A stretch of 64,000 nt of DNA, from positions 248,001-312,000 of the forward strand of contig CAVUUV010000002.1 of assembly GCA_963744905.1 (NCBI GenBank). The letters are read 5' to 3'. Made by a program: the position numbers and the translations under genes. The notes beneath the pieces were generated by a model. It worked only from the letters and a program-made list of their open reading frames with translations. It was not told the DNA's origin and searched no databases. This DNA comes from DATFFO01 sp963744905. GTDB taxonomy: Bacteria > Actinomycetota > Acidimicrobiia > Spongiisociales > ZC4RG35. The first letter of the stretch is position 1. Each line of letters begins with the position of its first letter. Positions 1 to 8,480 of this stretch are shown here, piece after piece.

Positions 1-472
1 GATACTCGAACTCCGGGCGGGGAATGGCCAGGATCCCGGCCCGGAAGACGGACGCCAGATAGGCCTCTTCGAGGGGAAGATGGAAGTTCTTCGTCATGTC
101 GTCCCCCACCATCAGCCGGGTATGGGCGTGGACGTGTACGAGGAGGGCGGAATCGGGGTCGAGGCCGTAATAGTCCGAGATGCCCGGGACGCGGCGGGAC
201 CGGACCACACGGGCCGGGAGGAACCCGAGCTCTTCGAGCAGCAGCGTGAATCTGTCCTGGTCTCGCCGCGCTACGAGCAGGTCCAGGTCGTTTTGTCCGG
301 ATTCCGAGCGGTCGATGGCCTCGTTGCTCTTCCAATGGCAATAGACGATCCCCTCGGCCTCGAGTCGCATCGCCAGGGTCTTGACCAGTGCCAGGGGAGC
401 TCGCTCGGACGATGGGGCCGTCACCTCCGCCTTCGAGTCGGCCGCACCGATACCCGGGACCTGCCCTGACAT
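1..472 (-). CDS. Nucleotidyltransferase-like protein, 3' end cut by window edge
   Basis: The reading frame is open from an ATG at 472 to the window edge, giving the first 157 residues. Residues 44-50 read YCHWKSN and residues 61-67 NDLDLLV. This HWKSN...DLDLLV pairing is typical of nucleotidyltransferase-fold proteins found in polysaccharide loci, where the acidic pair binds metal. The ATG shares one base with the stop of the upstream gene (TGATG), so translation is probably coupled and this is the most distal visible gene of the operon. The substrate cannot be inferred. The family call rests on the motif and context only. Confidence 0.6.
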   Translation of the reverse strand, partial: MSGQVPGIGAADSKAEVTAPSSERAPLALVKTLAMRLEAEGIVYCHWKSNEAIDRSESGQNDLDLLVARRDQDRFTLLLEELGFLPARVVRSRRVPGISDYYGLDPDSALLVHVHAHTRLMVGDDMTKNFHLPLEEAYLASVFRAGILAIPRPEFEY

Positions 473-1530
473 CAGGCGAAATACCGGTAGAGGAGATCCC
501 CGGCCGATTCGAATGCAGCGTCGGGCACCGCATCGTCGACGAACAGCCTGGTGAGACTGCCCAGCAGATCACGGAACTCATCCACGGTGGCGGGGCTCAT
601 GGCAGGCGAACCATCGTCACCGGCTACCAGCGTTTCCACCAGGCCCGATTCGGTGGCGTACTTCTCCTTGTAGCGGATGAGTCCGGGCTGATCCAGGTCG
701 CTGACGCCGAAATCGAGCCACCGATGGGACCGGTCGCCCGCCTCCTCCATCGCCGACCAAACGATGAGATCATTGGGTCGGAGCTCCAGACTGTCGGGGT
801 CTGAGGCGTTGAGCTTGTAGTAGGTGGTGTCGCCCCAGTCCAGAAACATCACGCCGGCCACGGGCCGTCCCTTATGGAACGCCAGCATCAGTCGGCCTCT
901 GTCCTTCTCCACGAATTGGGACCACAGCCGTTGAAAGAACGAGTAGGGCTGGGCCAGTAGGCCGTACTTATGACGGCGCACGCTCATGTGAAGCAAGTAG
1001 AAGGACCGCAACTCGTCCTCTCTCTCAGCAGGCCTGACCTCGACGCCCTCTCCGATTGCTCGCCTGATGGCTCGCCGGGCCGATGGATGAATCGCCTCCC
1101 ACATCGCTTCGGTCGATCGATCCACGTCGATGCGATGCCAGGCAGCTGTGCCGGTGGTGTGGAAACTCTGGTCCTCACGCACCCAGGGCGAGGTGCGGCA
1201 GCGCACCGTGAAAGGGATCTCCTCGGACAGCAGGGAGGCCCGGAGGCTGTCCCAGTGCGAGATATCCGACACCAGGGGATCGCAGAAGTCCGAGAATGGC
1301 AGCGTCTTGCGGTGCCTGGCGTCGAGGCTACCCAGTTCGGCAAACACCACTCCCCCGGCGGGCCGTCCGCCTTCCATCACCAGACGAGCTCTCAGCTCGA
1401 AACCGTAGGTGTCGACGAGGACACTCAACCAATCCGGGCTGTGGAATACGTCGCTGTCCGGTGAGCCTTCGACGAGCGCGGACCAGCGAGGATCGACGAT
1501 CGGATCGACATCGATGATGGAACTCGTCAA
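472..1530 (-). CDS. GNAT-fold FemAB/Acetyltransf_6-like acyltransferase
   Basis: The 352-residue protein has the length and two-part architecture of FemAB-like (BioF2/Acetyltransf_6) acyltransferases. An N-terminal half with FHSPDWLSVL near residue 29 is followed by a GNAT-like half with HMSVRRHKYGLLAQPYSFF and GVMFLDWGDTTYYKLNAS. The 'RRHKxGLPxxPxxFF' element is common in the exopolysaccharide-associated FemAB subgroup. It probably transfers an acyl or aminoacyl group to a sugar or lipid-linked intermediate. It follows a glycosyltransferase after a 91-base gap, the largest gap in this part of the operon, and overlaps the next gene by one base. Confidence 0.7.
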   Translation of the reverse strand: MTSSIIDVDPIVDPRWSALVEGSPDSDVFHSPDWLSVLVDTYGFELRARLVMEGGRPAGGVVFAELGSLDARHRKTLPFSDFCDPLVSDISHWDSLRASLLSEEIPFTVRCRTSPWVREDQSFHTTGTAAWHRIDVDRSTEAMWEAIHPSARRAIRRAIGEGVEVRPAEREDELRSFYLLHMSVRRHKYGLLAQPYSFFQRLWSQFVEKDRGRLMLAFHKGRPVAGVMFLDWGDTTYYKLNASDPDSLELRPNDLIVWSAMEEAGDRSHRWLDFGVSDLDQPGLIRYKEKYATESGLVETLVAGDDGSPAMSPATVDEFRDLLGSLTRLFVDDAVPDAAFESAGDLLYRYFA

Positions 1531-1621
1531 ATCTGAAACCTCCCCGAATCCCGCCCGGTTGAGCCTTCAGCTTCCCTGGCCGCTGAATGCCTCGGGCAGA
1601 CTAGAGGAACCGGGTGGGGCG

Positions 1622-2794
1622 TCAATGCTTCTCTCGACCCGGTCCGGCCAGAGAGGACACCAGAGAGACGTAGTCCAGCGCGGTCTTCTCCCAGGAATGC
1701 TCCAGGTTGAACCGATCGGCCTCCCCGGCCAGCCGGCTTCGCTCTTCGGGATGGTTGGCGAGAAACAAGAGGCGATCGGCCAGATCGTCTGCATTCCCCG
1801 GAGCGAAGAAACAGACCATGGAGTCGTCGAAGTACTCGGTCACGCCGGAGGTGCGGGACGCCACGACCGGCGTACCCATGGCTACGTACTCCAACAGCTT
1901 CGTGGGAAGGATGCCCTCGGTGAACACGTTGGAGCGGTTGGGGACCACTCCAACGTCGGCCCGGGAGATGATGGGAGGCAACTCCTCGGCGGAGATCATC
2001 GTCGGCGAGATTCTGACGACATCTTCCAGGCGGAATTCAGCCACGAGATCCACGAGACGGGCCCGCTGCTCACCTTCGCCCAGCAGGTCGACCCGCAGGC
2101 CCTGGACGCGACCCACCAACCTCCGGGCTGCCTCAACCAACAGATCCACCCCGTATCGCTCGGTGAAGGTCCCGTGATAGATGACGGTGAAGCCGTCGTC
2201 GTGTTCGTAGCGTGTGGAGCGCACGAAGACCGCCGGGTCGGCCAGATTCATGACTACGGCCGACTTCTCTTTCGGGACGCCGCGATCGGCCAATGTCTGG
2301 CGCCACCTGTCGGTTACGGTGATTACGAGGTCGGCAAAGGCGCATGAGACCCGCTCTTGCAGGCGCACCACCCGCACCATCGATCCCGTCATCGACGAAC
2401 CGACCCGGGCCGCATAGAACTCGGGCATGAGGTCGTGCAGATCGAGGATCACCTTGGCCCCCATCATCTTGGGTATGACGGCGGCGAACACGAGGGCATC
2501 CGGAAGGTTGTGAACCTGGACGACATCGAATCTCCGTCGAAGATGTCGCCACCCGACGAAAAGCCCGGCCAGTATCAGGAATGCCAGGTACTCGAGCAGC
2601 TGGGCCCACATCGTGCTGCCACGATGTCTCCGGACGGGCATTCTGTGGACTCGTACTCGGTCCACGACCTCAGTGAAGGCCTCCGCCTCTTCCCGCAAAC
2701 AGATCACCTCGACCTGGAAGCCTGCGTCGACCAGGGCTCCGGCCTCTCGTTGGACGCGGGTCTCTCCCAATGGGTACTGGGAGTGGACGATCAT
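1622..2794 (-). CDS. GT-B (GT4-type) glycosyltransferase
   Basis: The protein has an N-terminal acceptor domain opening with SQYPLGETRVQREAGALVDAG and a C-terminal GT4 nucleotide-sugar domain with EGILPTKLLEYVAMGTPVV. The latter is the conserved E-x7-E region that holds the donor phosphate. It should act at the cytoplasmic membrane, adding a sugar to the lipid-linked repeat unit. The frame is open to 2959, but the extra 55 residues overlap the upstream dehydrogenase and are arginine- and tryptophan-rich nonsense, so the ATG at 2794 (MIVHSQYP) is chosen. That leaves a 19-base gap. Donor and linkage are unknown. Confidence 0.85.
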   Translation of the reverse strand: MIVHSQYPLGETRVQREAGALVDAGFQVEVICLREEAEAFTEVVDRVRVHRMPVRRHRGSTMWAQLLEYLAFLILAGLFVGWRHLRRRFDVVQVHNLPDALVFAAVIPKMMGAKVILDLHDLMPEFYAARVGSSMTGSMVRVVRLQERVSCAFADLVITVTDRWRQTLADRGVPKEKSAVVMNLADPAVFVRSTRYEHDDGFTVIYHGTFTERYGVDLLVEAARRLVGRVQGLRVDLLGEGEQRARLVDLVAEFRLEDVVRISPTMISAEELPPIISRADVGVVPNRSNVFTEGILPTKLLEYVAMGTPVVASRTSGVTEYFDDSMVCFFAPGNADDLADRLLFLANHPEERSRLAGEADRFNLEHSWEKTALDYVSLVSSLAGPGREKH

Positions 2795-2813
2795 GCAATG
2801 CCGGGGTGCCCGC

Positions 2814-4130
2814 TCACCAGCAGATGCCAACGTAGCCCTCTCTGCCCTCCACCTCCGGCACCCCCACCAGGTCGACGATCGGGTAGTCCGCGTCCAGGTC
2901 GACGAGGGCGGAGACGAATTCCGGAGAACGATGGGCGACCACGACCACCTCCGCCCCATCGATCACCTTCTCCAATGAATCGGACATGATGGAGGCGATG
3001 TGGGGGATCTCTCGTTCGATGTAGTCGCGGTTGGCTCCTTGCAGCTCGGCCAAGCTCACATTGGCGTCGTAGACCGTCACCGGATACCCCTTGCCGATCA
3101 GCCTCTCGACCAGTTCGACCACCGGGCTCTCTCGCAGGTCGTCCGTTCCAGGCTTGAAGCTGAGACCCAGCACCGCCACCCGCCGGCGTCCCGACCGGGT
3201 GACCAGGTCGAAGGCACGCTCTATCTGATGACGATTACTGGGGAGGATGGACTCGAGCACGGAGGCGGCAACGTCGAGGCGCCGGGCATGATGGTCCAGT
3301 GCCCGCAGGTCTTTGGGAAGACATGAGCCCCCAAAGGCGTAGCCGGGCTTCAAATAGGTGGGGGAGATGTTCAGCTTGGTGTCCCGGCAGAATATCTCCA
3401 TCACATCTCGCCCGTCGAAGCCCTGGACTGCGCACATGTTCCCGATTTCGTTGGCGAAGGCGATCTTGAGTCCGTGGAAAGCGTTGCAGGCGTACTTGAC
3501 CATTTCCGCCGTCTTGATCGACACCACAAACGTTTCGGCGGCCAGGTGGGCGTACAGGGCGGACACAGCCTCGGCCGAGGCGGTATCCCCGGCTCCGATG
3601 ATCGTGAATGGTGGATCCTGGTAGTCGGCCAGAGAGCTGCCCTCTCGCAGGAACTCGGGATTGAACACGACACCGAAGTCTGAACCCGCCCGGAGCCTCG
3701 ACGAAGCCTCCAGGACCGGTATGACCTCTTCTTCGACACTGCCCGGCAGCATCGTGGAGCGGACTACGACCGTGTGCCGGATCGGACCCCCATCCACGAG
3801 GTTGGCCCCTATGTCGGCCGCCGCCCGCCGCACGTAGGACAGATCGAGGCTGCCATTGGACCGGCTCGGTGTTCCGACGCAGATGACGGAGAGCGAAGCC
3901 CCGTCCATTGCCTGGCCGGCGTCCACCGTGGCCTCCAGACTGCCACGGTCTCGACATGAGGCGATCAGGTCGCCCAGCCCCGGCTCTATGACCGGACTGG
4001 ACCCGTCGTTGATCATCTGAACCTTGAGTGGATTGCGGTCCACCCCAACCACGTGGTGTCCACGACCGGCCAGCACGGCTGCCGTGACCGATCCCACATA
4101 ACCCAGCCCAAAGACGGCGATCCGCCCCAT
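2814..4130 (-). CDS. Nucleotide-sugar 6-dehydrogenase, AlgD/UDP-glucose dehydrogenase family
   Basis: This NAD-dependent enzyme oxidises the C6 hydroxyl of a nucleotide sugar to a uronic acid in two steps. The Rossmann motif GLGYVG is at residues 8-13. EMVKYACNAFHG is near 209, and the catalytic cysteine is C270 in GYAFGGSCLPKDLRAL. The C-terminal domain carries LGLSFKPGTDDLRESP. Several stretches (YLKPGYAFGGSCLPKDLRAL, LSFKPGTDDLRESP, GANRDYIEREIPH) are closer to my memory of GDP-mannose 6-dehydrogenase AlgD than to UDP-glucose dehydrogenase, so GDP-mannuronate is a plausible product. ATG at 4130 is preferred; a TTG at 4139 overlapping the previous stop is the alternative. It supplies uronic acid for the polymer. 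Confidence 0.88.
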   Translation of the reverse strand: MGRIAVFGLGYVGSVTAAVLAGRGHHVVGVDRNPLKVQMINDGSSPVIEPGLGDLIASCRDRGSLEATVDAGQAMDGASLSVICVGTPSRSNGSLDLSYVRRAAADIGANLVDGGPIRHTVVVRSTMLPGSVEEEVIPVLEASSRLRAGSDFGVVFNPEFLREGSSLADYQDPPFTIIGAGDTASAEAVSALYAHLAAETFVVSIKTAEMVKYACNAFHGLKIAFANEIGNMCAVQGFDGRDVMEIFCRDTKLNISPTYLKPGYAFGGSCLPKDLRALDHHARRLDVAASVLESILPSNRHQIERAFDLVTRSGRRRVAVLGLSFKPGTDDLRESPVVELVERLIGKGYPVTVYDANVSLAELQGANRDYIEREIPHIASIMSDSLEKVIDGAEVVVVAHRSPEFVSALVDLDADYPIVDLVGVPEVEGREGYVGICW

Positions 4131-4135
4131 TTGAA

Positions 4136-5137
4136 TCAAGACTCCCTTCTGCTCCCTGGCCTCAGGTTATCCAATCGCTCCCTCGCCTCGACCCACTCGG
4201 CTTCCTGATGCTCGCCCAGGAGCCGTATCTCCTGGGTGTAGTGGTCGTGTTTTCCCAGGATGCGCTCGACTCCGGTGGCGATATCTTCCGCGGTCGGGGC
4301 GACGTGCACCGTGCCCAGGTGGAAGTAATCCCTGAGAAGGGGCCAATCCGAAGTGATTATCGGCCTGCCGAGCGACAATGCCTCACAGGCACCTCGCTGC
4401 ATCGTGTTGTCCCGAGTGGTGAGACACATCACCGCGTCGCAGGTATTCATCAGCGCGTAATAGTCCTCGTCGGCCAGGAAGCCGGTCAATGCCAGGTTGG
4501 GAGGCAGATCCTCGAGCATCGACGGATCGGCCCGGTCCGGTGATCCGGTCATGTGAAAGTGCACGTCGGGCACCATCCTCGCTGCTTCCTTGATTGCCGC
4601 AAGGGGCTCGTCGGCCGCAAAGGAACTGACCACCATGATGTTGGAGCCACCCGGGACCTGGGGGGGGTCGCCGAGTTGAAAGGAGGTGGGAATGTCTCTC
4701 ACGACCAATGCAGTGCCGCCGTCCCGCTCGATCGCCTCGGCGAAACTGTGGTTGGTGACGATGGTGGCGGCAGCCGCACGGGACATCCACCGATACAGGA
4801 AGCGGGGACGAGTCCAGCGGGGGGAGAGCATGGCATCGCTGTGGGCATCCACAACGAACGAAGCCCCCGAGATCCGGCAGTAGACGGCGACGATGAGGGG
4901 AGCCAAGCTGGGAGGGCTCTGGACGAACACCATGTCCGGCCTCCTCCTCCACAGGATGAGGAGGGTGGCGAAGAGCTGATAGGCGTACTTGAAGGGTGCC
5001 ACCCAGGCACCGCGCCGACGGGTGGAGAAGACGAATTCGATCGGGATCCCGAGCGTACGGGCGAAGACCCGGCTCCGGGGTCCATGGCTTGGCGGACCCC
5101 ATACCAGGAACAGTTCTCTCGGGCCGGAACGACTCAC
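4136..5137 (-). CDS. Glycosyltransferase, GT4-like
   Basis: A 333-residue GT-B-type protein. A hydrophobic, basic stretch (YAYQLFATLLILWRRRPD) near residue 52 suggests membrane association. FVQSPPSLAPLIVAVY and FVVDAHSDAM are typical of the acceptor domain, and the C-terminal half has QRGACEALSLGRPIITSDWP, a variant of the GT4 donor-binding E-x-x-A-G-P region. The GTG start at 5137 overlaps the upstream stop as GTGA, indicating translational coupling. It probably adds one sugar of the repeat unit; the specificity is unknown. Confidence 0.8.
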   Translation of the reverse strand: MSRSGPRELFLVWGPPSHGPRSRVFARTLGIPIEFVFSTRRRGAWVAPFKYAYQLFATLLILWRRRPDMVFVQSPPSLAPLIVAVYCRISGASFVVDAHSDAMLSPRWTRPRFLYRWMSRAAAATIVTNHSFAEAIERDGGTALVVRDIPTSFQLGDPPQVPGGSNIMVVSSFAADEPLAAIKEAARMVPDVHFHMTGSPDRADPSMLEDLPPNLALTGFLADEDYYALMNTCDAVMCLTTRDNTMQRGACEALSLGRPIITSDWPLLRDYFHLGTVHVAPTAEDIATGVERILGKHDHYTQEIRLLGEHQEAEWVEARERLDNLRPGSRRES

Positions 5138-6348
5138 GTGAGTACTTCGGCATGGAACGCGGCCGCATTGACCCCTGCGTCGAAGCGGCGCTCCACGACC
5201 TCCCTACCGGCTCGACCGAGCGATCTGGCCAGCTCCGGGTCCTTCAGGAGCCGCCCCAGAGCCGACGCCAGCGCGAAGGAGTCCCCGGGCGGAACCAGGA
5301 AGCCGGTGACCCCGTCCTCGACGGCCTCGGGAATTCCTGAATGATGGGTCGACACGACGGGAAGCTCCATGGCCATGGCCTCCAGGATGACGTTGGGAAT
5401 GCCGTCCCGATCCCCGTCCCCGGCCATGACCGATGCCAGGGCGAACACCCCTGCCCCATCCAGCAGCTCGACCACCTCGGCATGATCCAGAGCCCCCCGC
5501 AAAGACACCACGTGCTCCAGGCCAAAGCGGGCGATCTCATCGGTGAGAGCCTCACGCAGGGGCCCCTCGCCCACGATGTCGCACCTGAAGTCGAACCCGA
5601 GGTCCCGCAGTCGTCGACAGGCCGCGATCAGATACGTGAATCCCTTCTTCTCCTTGAGCTGACCGACCGAAACGATCCTCGAGACATCGCGATCGGCACG
5701 GTGCGGCCGGTACATGTCCAACTCCAGCCCATGGCGGATAACCCGGATGCCGTTCCGTCCCGTCACCCGGGACAGATGAACGGCGTTGTAGCTCGTACAG
5801 GTAACCAAAGGGCGGGCCAGTCTCACCTTCTCGGCCAGAAGCACCGGCGACACGTAGATGTCATTGGCGTGGGCAGTAGCAGAGAAGGGAACGTCTGTCA
5901 GGGCAGAAACCACCATCGCCACCGTGGTGGCTCGATCCACGAAGTGGGCGTGGAGGTGGCGTGGTCTCCAATCCCTGACCAGACCGGCCACGTGCACGCC
6001 CAGGACCGCATGGGCAAGCGTCTTGAACCTCGATCGAAGGGTTGGGTGATCGCCCGCCATCAACCGCACGAACAGGACGAGCATCTTCACTGGCCGGCGG
6101 AAGGCGAAGCCCAGCAGATGGCCGAGCAGGGCAAGAGGTCGGACAGGAAAGACATAGGTCACTTGCTCCATCAAAGACCGCTGTGTCGACGACAACGCCG
6201 AGCCCGGGCGGCGAATGGAGACAACCCGGACCGCCACGCCGGCTTGGCGGAGTGAACGGATCTCTCGATCGATGAATGTAGTGGTCAACAGTGGATACGT
6301 CCCGATGATGTAGACGAGGTCGACCCCGCCCGTCGTCGAACCTCTCAC
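5134..6348 (-). CDS. GT-B (GT4-type) glycosyltransferase
   Basis: A 404-residue protein with all GT4 landmarks: YPLLTTTFIDREIRSL near the N-terminus, HLHAHFVDRATTVAM mid-protein, VSVGQLKEKKGFTYLI at the domain junction, and donor-binding GDGDRDGIPNVILEAMAMEL. This colanic-acid WcaL/AmsK-like arrangement suggests a retaining transferase acting on a lipid-linked oligosaccharide. The GTG start at 6348 overlaps the TGA of the SLH tail of the upstream beta-helix gene (GTGA), which shows where that gene originally ended. The coupling may be weakened by the frameshifts in that tail. Confidence 0.88.
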   Translation of the reverse strand: MRGSTTGGVDLVYIIGTYPLLTTTFIDREIRSLRQAGVAVRVVSIRRPGSALSSTQRSLMEQVTYVFPVRPLALLGHLLGFAFRRPVKMLVLFVRLMAGDHPTLRSRFKTLAHAVLGVHVAGLVRDWRPRHLHAHFVDRATTVAMVVSALTDVPFSATAHANDIYVSPVLLAEKVRLARPLVTCTSYNAVHLSRVTGRNGIRVIRHGLELDMYRPHRADRDVSRIVSVGQLKEKKGFTYLIAACRRLRDLGFDFRCDIVGEGPLREALTDEIARFGLEHVVSLRGALDHAEVVELLDGAGVFALASVMAGDGDRDGIPNVILEAMAMELPVVSTHHSGIPEAVEDGVTGFLVPPGDSFALASALGRLLKDPELARSLGRAGREVVERRFDAGVNAAAFHAEVLT

Positions 6349-6811
6349 CTTCCAAGGGCCCGATGCAGAAAGGCAGCCATCTGACCCCGGGTAACCACAT
6401 CACCCGGACAGAACAAAGTATTGGCAGGCGGATTACAGCCCCTGGTCACCCCCACCGAGGCCAACCACTCGATATCCCCCTCGAACACCGACGCCCCAAC
6501 ATCGGCGAAAGAAACCACCGAAGAAGGAACCAAGACACCGCCCAGGGCCCGATGCAGAAAGGCAGCCATCTGACCCCGGGTAACCACATCACCCGGACAG
6601 AACAAAGTATTGGCAGGCGGATTACAGCCCCTGGTCACCCCCACCGAGGCCAACCACTCGATATCCCCCTCGAACACCGACGCCACCAACATCGGCGAAA
6701 GAAACCGCCGAAGAAGGAACCAAGACACCGCCCAGGGCCCGATGCAGAAAGGCAGCCATCTGACCCCGGGTAACCACATCACCCGGACAGAACAAAGTAT
6801 TGGCAGGCGGA
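6345..6811 (-). pseudogene. Frame-disrupted SLH-repeat C-terminus of the beta-helix protein
   Basis: Downstream of the stop at 6812, two and a half further S-layer-homology-like units can be read in other frames. Each carries FEGDIEWLASVGVTRGCN, then PANTLFCPGD and VTRGQMAAFLHRALG. The final unit ends at the TGA at 6345-6347, which overlaps the next gene. The two promoter-proximal units each carry one extra base relative to the last (GTTGGTGG instead of GTTGGGG, minus strand), so each shifts the frame. As written, the anchor is not translated with the main protein. SLH-type repeats normally attach secreted proteins to cell-wall polymers. This could be a true mutation, a phase-variable site or an assembly error. 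Confidence 0.7.
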
Positions 6812-6892
6812 TTACAGCCCCTGGTCACCCCCACCGAGGCCAACCACTCGATATCCCCCTCGAACACCGACGCCACCAACATCGGCGAAAGA
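6361..6892 (-). repeat. Three near-identical tandem SLH-encoding units of 189-190 bp
   Basis: Units begin at 6361, 6550 and 6740, so the first is 189 bp (63 codons) and the second 190 bp; the third is truncated by the junction to the beta-helix region near 6892. They are almost identical over the shared length. The second and third units contain GACGCCACCAACATCGG where the first has GACGCCCCAACATCGG, a one-base difference that breaks the frame. High identity between units makes copy-number change by slippage or recombination likely. Confidence 0.9.
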
Positions 6893-8392
6893 CCCCTTGG
6901 CTCCCGGGTCGAAGGCACCCAGGCTGGGGCTGGGGCCGCGCAGTCGCCCCATGATGTCGACATCGGGCGCAAATACGGGATCGCCCGCGTTCGCCGCCGG
7001 ACTGGACTGAGCCGGAGCCCCATATGCGGCCACCAAGCGGGCGAAGGCGACCGGGATCGACGACGAGCCGTCGGCGAACCCTGCACCGGTCCACCTCGGG
7101 AGAGGACTGGTCCGGTCGACCAGCTTGGGATCCGCGAAAACGGCGTGAGGATCGTCACCCGGGCTGGCCACATCTCCACCCGGCACCGGCGCCCCACCGT
7201 TCCAGTACAGGTTCCTGTCGAGGACCAATCCGGACACCGAGTCGGGGTCTCCGCCCGAGAAATCCAGCGAATCCGTCTCTCCCGGCCCCGCCCCCATCGT
7301 CCCGGTCGGATCCGACCAAATGTTGTTGACGAACGTCAACTGTTCGTTCTTCGGATTCTCTCCCTTTACGTTGACACGCAGGGCATATACCGACGAGGGC
7401 AGGTCACCCACGACCGTGTTGTTGACGAATCGCACCTCCCGCGCACCCGCCACGGACAGGATGGTTCCCACCTCGTGCGGCGAGTTACCCACCATGAGAT
7501 TGTTCTCGATGTCGACGCCGATGGCCTCGTAGTAAGGCTTGCCGTCGTTGCCCACCGCAATGAAGGCCTCCTTGCCTCCTTGCCAGTTGGCGAAAACATT
7601 GCGACGAACGGTCACGTTTCGGCTCCCTAACAGGCCGTCGACGGCACCGTTGCTGTCTTTGATCACGATGAAGTGTTTGGCATCGCCCTGCAGCGGACGC
7701 CCGCTACCTGCGTAGTCGTTGAAGAAGATGTTTCGCTCGATAACGACATCGTCGACGCTGTTTATGTCTAGATGTTGCTCGGAGGGACCCTGGTTGTAGA
7801 AGACATTTCCTTCTACTCGAACGTGCCGGGAGCCGTTGTGGACCTTGAGAAGATCATTGTCGAATGAATCATGAATGACGTTGTCGCTTATCACGATCGA
7901 TTCCGAGAAAGCTTCCTTGGTTGCATCGACGATCACCACGTAGCCCTGAGAACCCGGCCCGTGGTGGTGGATTTCCAACCCCGACACTGTGACGTTTCTG
8001 GCGCCATCGATATGTAGGACCGTCTCATCGGCCGTGAGGATCGCTTTGTGTGGGTGCTCTGCCCGGATCAAGACCGGTTCGGAGAACCTGCGCTCGATCT
8101 GTTGGGCGCCCTGGTATTCGCCATCCCTGAGCGTCAAGGTGCAACCGGCGTCGGGCATGAGCCGGGTGGCATGATCGAGAGTCTTCCAGGGATGATCGAT
8201 GGAGCCCGTGCCTGAGTCCGAACCCCCCGGGGCGAGCCAGTACTGACATCCGCTCGATAGGGTGACGGCCCCCGGGGCAGGCAGAGCTGTGACCAGAACC
8301 ACTGTTATGACCGCCGCAAGAATCGTGACCCACCGGCCTGCGCGGGCCGTGGTCGATCGGGGTTCTTGAGAGGTGCGGACCGGGAATCGCAA
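6812..8392 (-). CDS. Secreted right-handed parallel beta-helix protein
   Basis: After an N-terminal hydrophobic segment (WVTILAAVITVVLVTALPAPGA) comes CQYWLAPGGSDSGTGSIDHPWKTLDHA, the usual opening of secreted parallel beta-helix proteins. Many rungs follow with spaced asparagines (VTVSGLEI, IVISDNVI, VRVEGNVF, VVIERNIF, VTVRRNVF, VDIENNLM, VRFVNNTV). This fold occurs in polysaccharide lyases, C5-epimerases and glycan-binding proteins. In a uronic-acid polymer locus, a lyase or epimerase acting outside the cell is plausible, but no catalytic site is identified. The frame is open to a GTG at 8458, but a TTG at 8392 preceded by GGAG at seven bases is favoured and leaves 88 bases to the divergent gene. 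The protein ends early in its first SLH unit at 6812. Confidence 0.75.
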   Translation of the reverse strand: MRFPVRTSQEPRSTTARAGRWVTILAAVITVVLVTALPAPGAVTLSSGCQYWLAPGGSDSGTGSIDHPWKTLDHATRLMPDAGCTLTLRDGEYQGAQQIERRFSEPVLIRAEHPHKAILTADETVLHIDGARNVTVSGLEIHHHGPGSQGYVVIVDATKEAFSESIVISDNVIHDSFDNDLLKVHNGSRHVRVEGNVFYNQGPSEQHLDINSVDDVVIERNIFFNDYAGSGRPLQGDAKHFIVIKDSNGAVDGLLGSRNVTVRRNVFANWQGGKEAFIAVGNDGKPYYEAIGVDIENNLMVGNSPHEVGTILSVAGAREVRFVNNTVVGDLPSSVYALRVNVKGENPKNEQLTFVNNIWSDPTGTMGAGPGETDSLDFSGGDPDSVSGLVLDRNLYWNGGAPVPGGDVASPGDDPHAVFADPKLVDRTSPLPRWTGAGFADGSSSIPVAFARLVAAYGAPAQSSPAANAGDPVFAPDVDIMGRLRGPSPSLGAFDPGAKGSFADVGGVGVRGGYRVVGLGGGDQGL

Positions 8393-8480
8393 GTGCTCAC
8401 TCCGCGAGATCTGGGAGGCGGGGCGCCAGTCTATTCCAGACTGTGCACTTTCCTGCACCCTGTATCCTCGGTGAGACCAG

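Noticed and set aside
2814..8392. Classical alginate operon
   Set aside because: Only an AlgD-like enzyme and a beta-helix protein are present; Alg8, Alg44, AlgK/E/X/J/I equivalents are missing.
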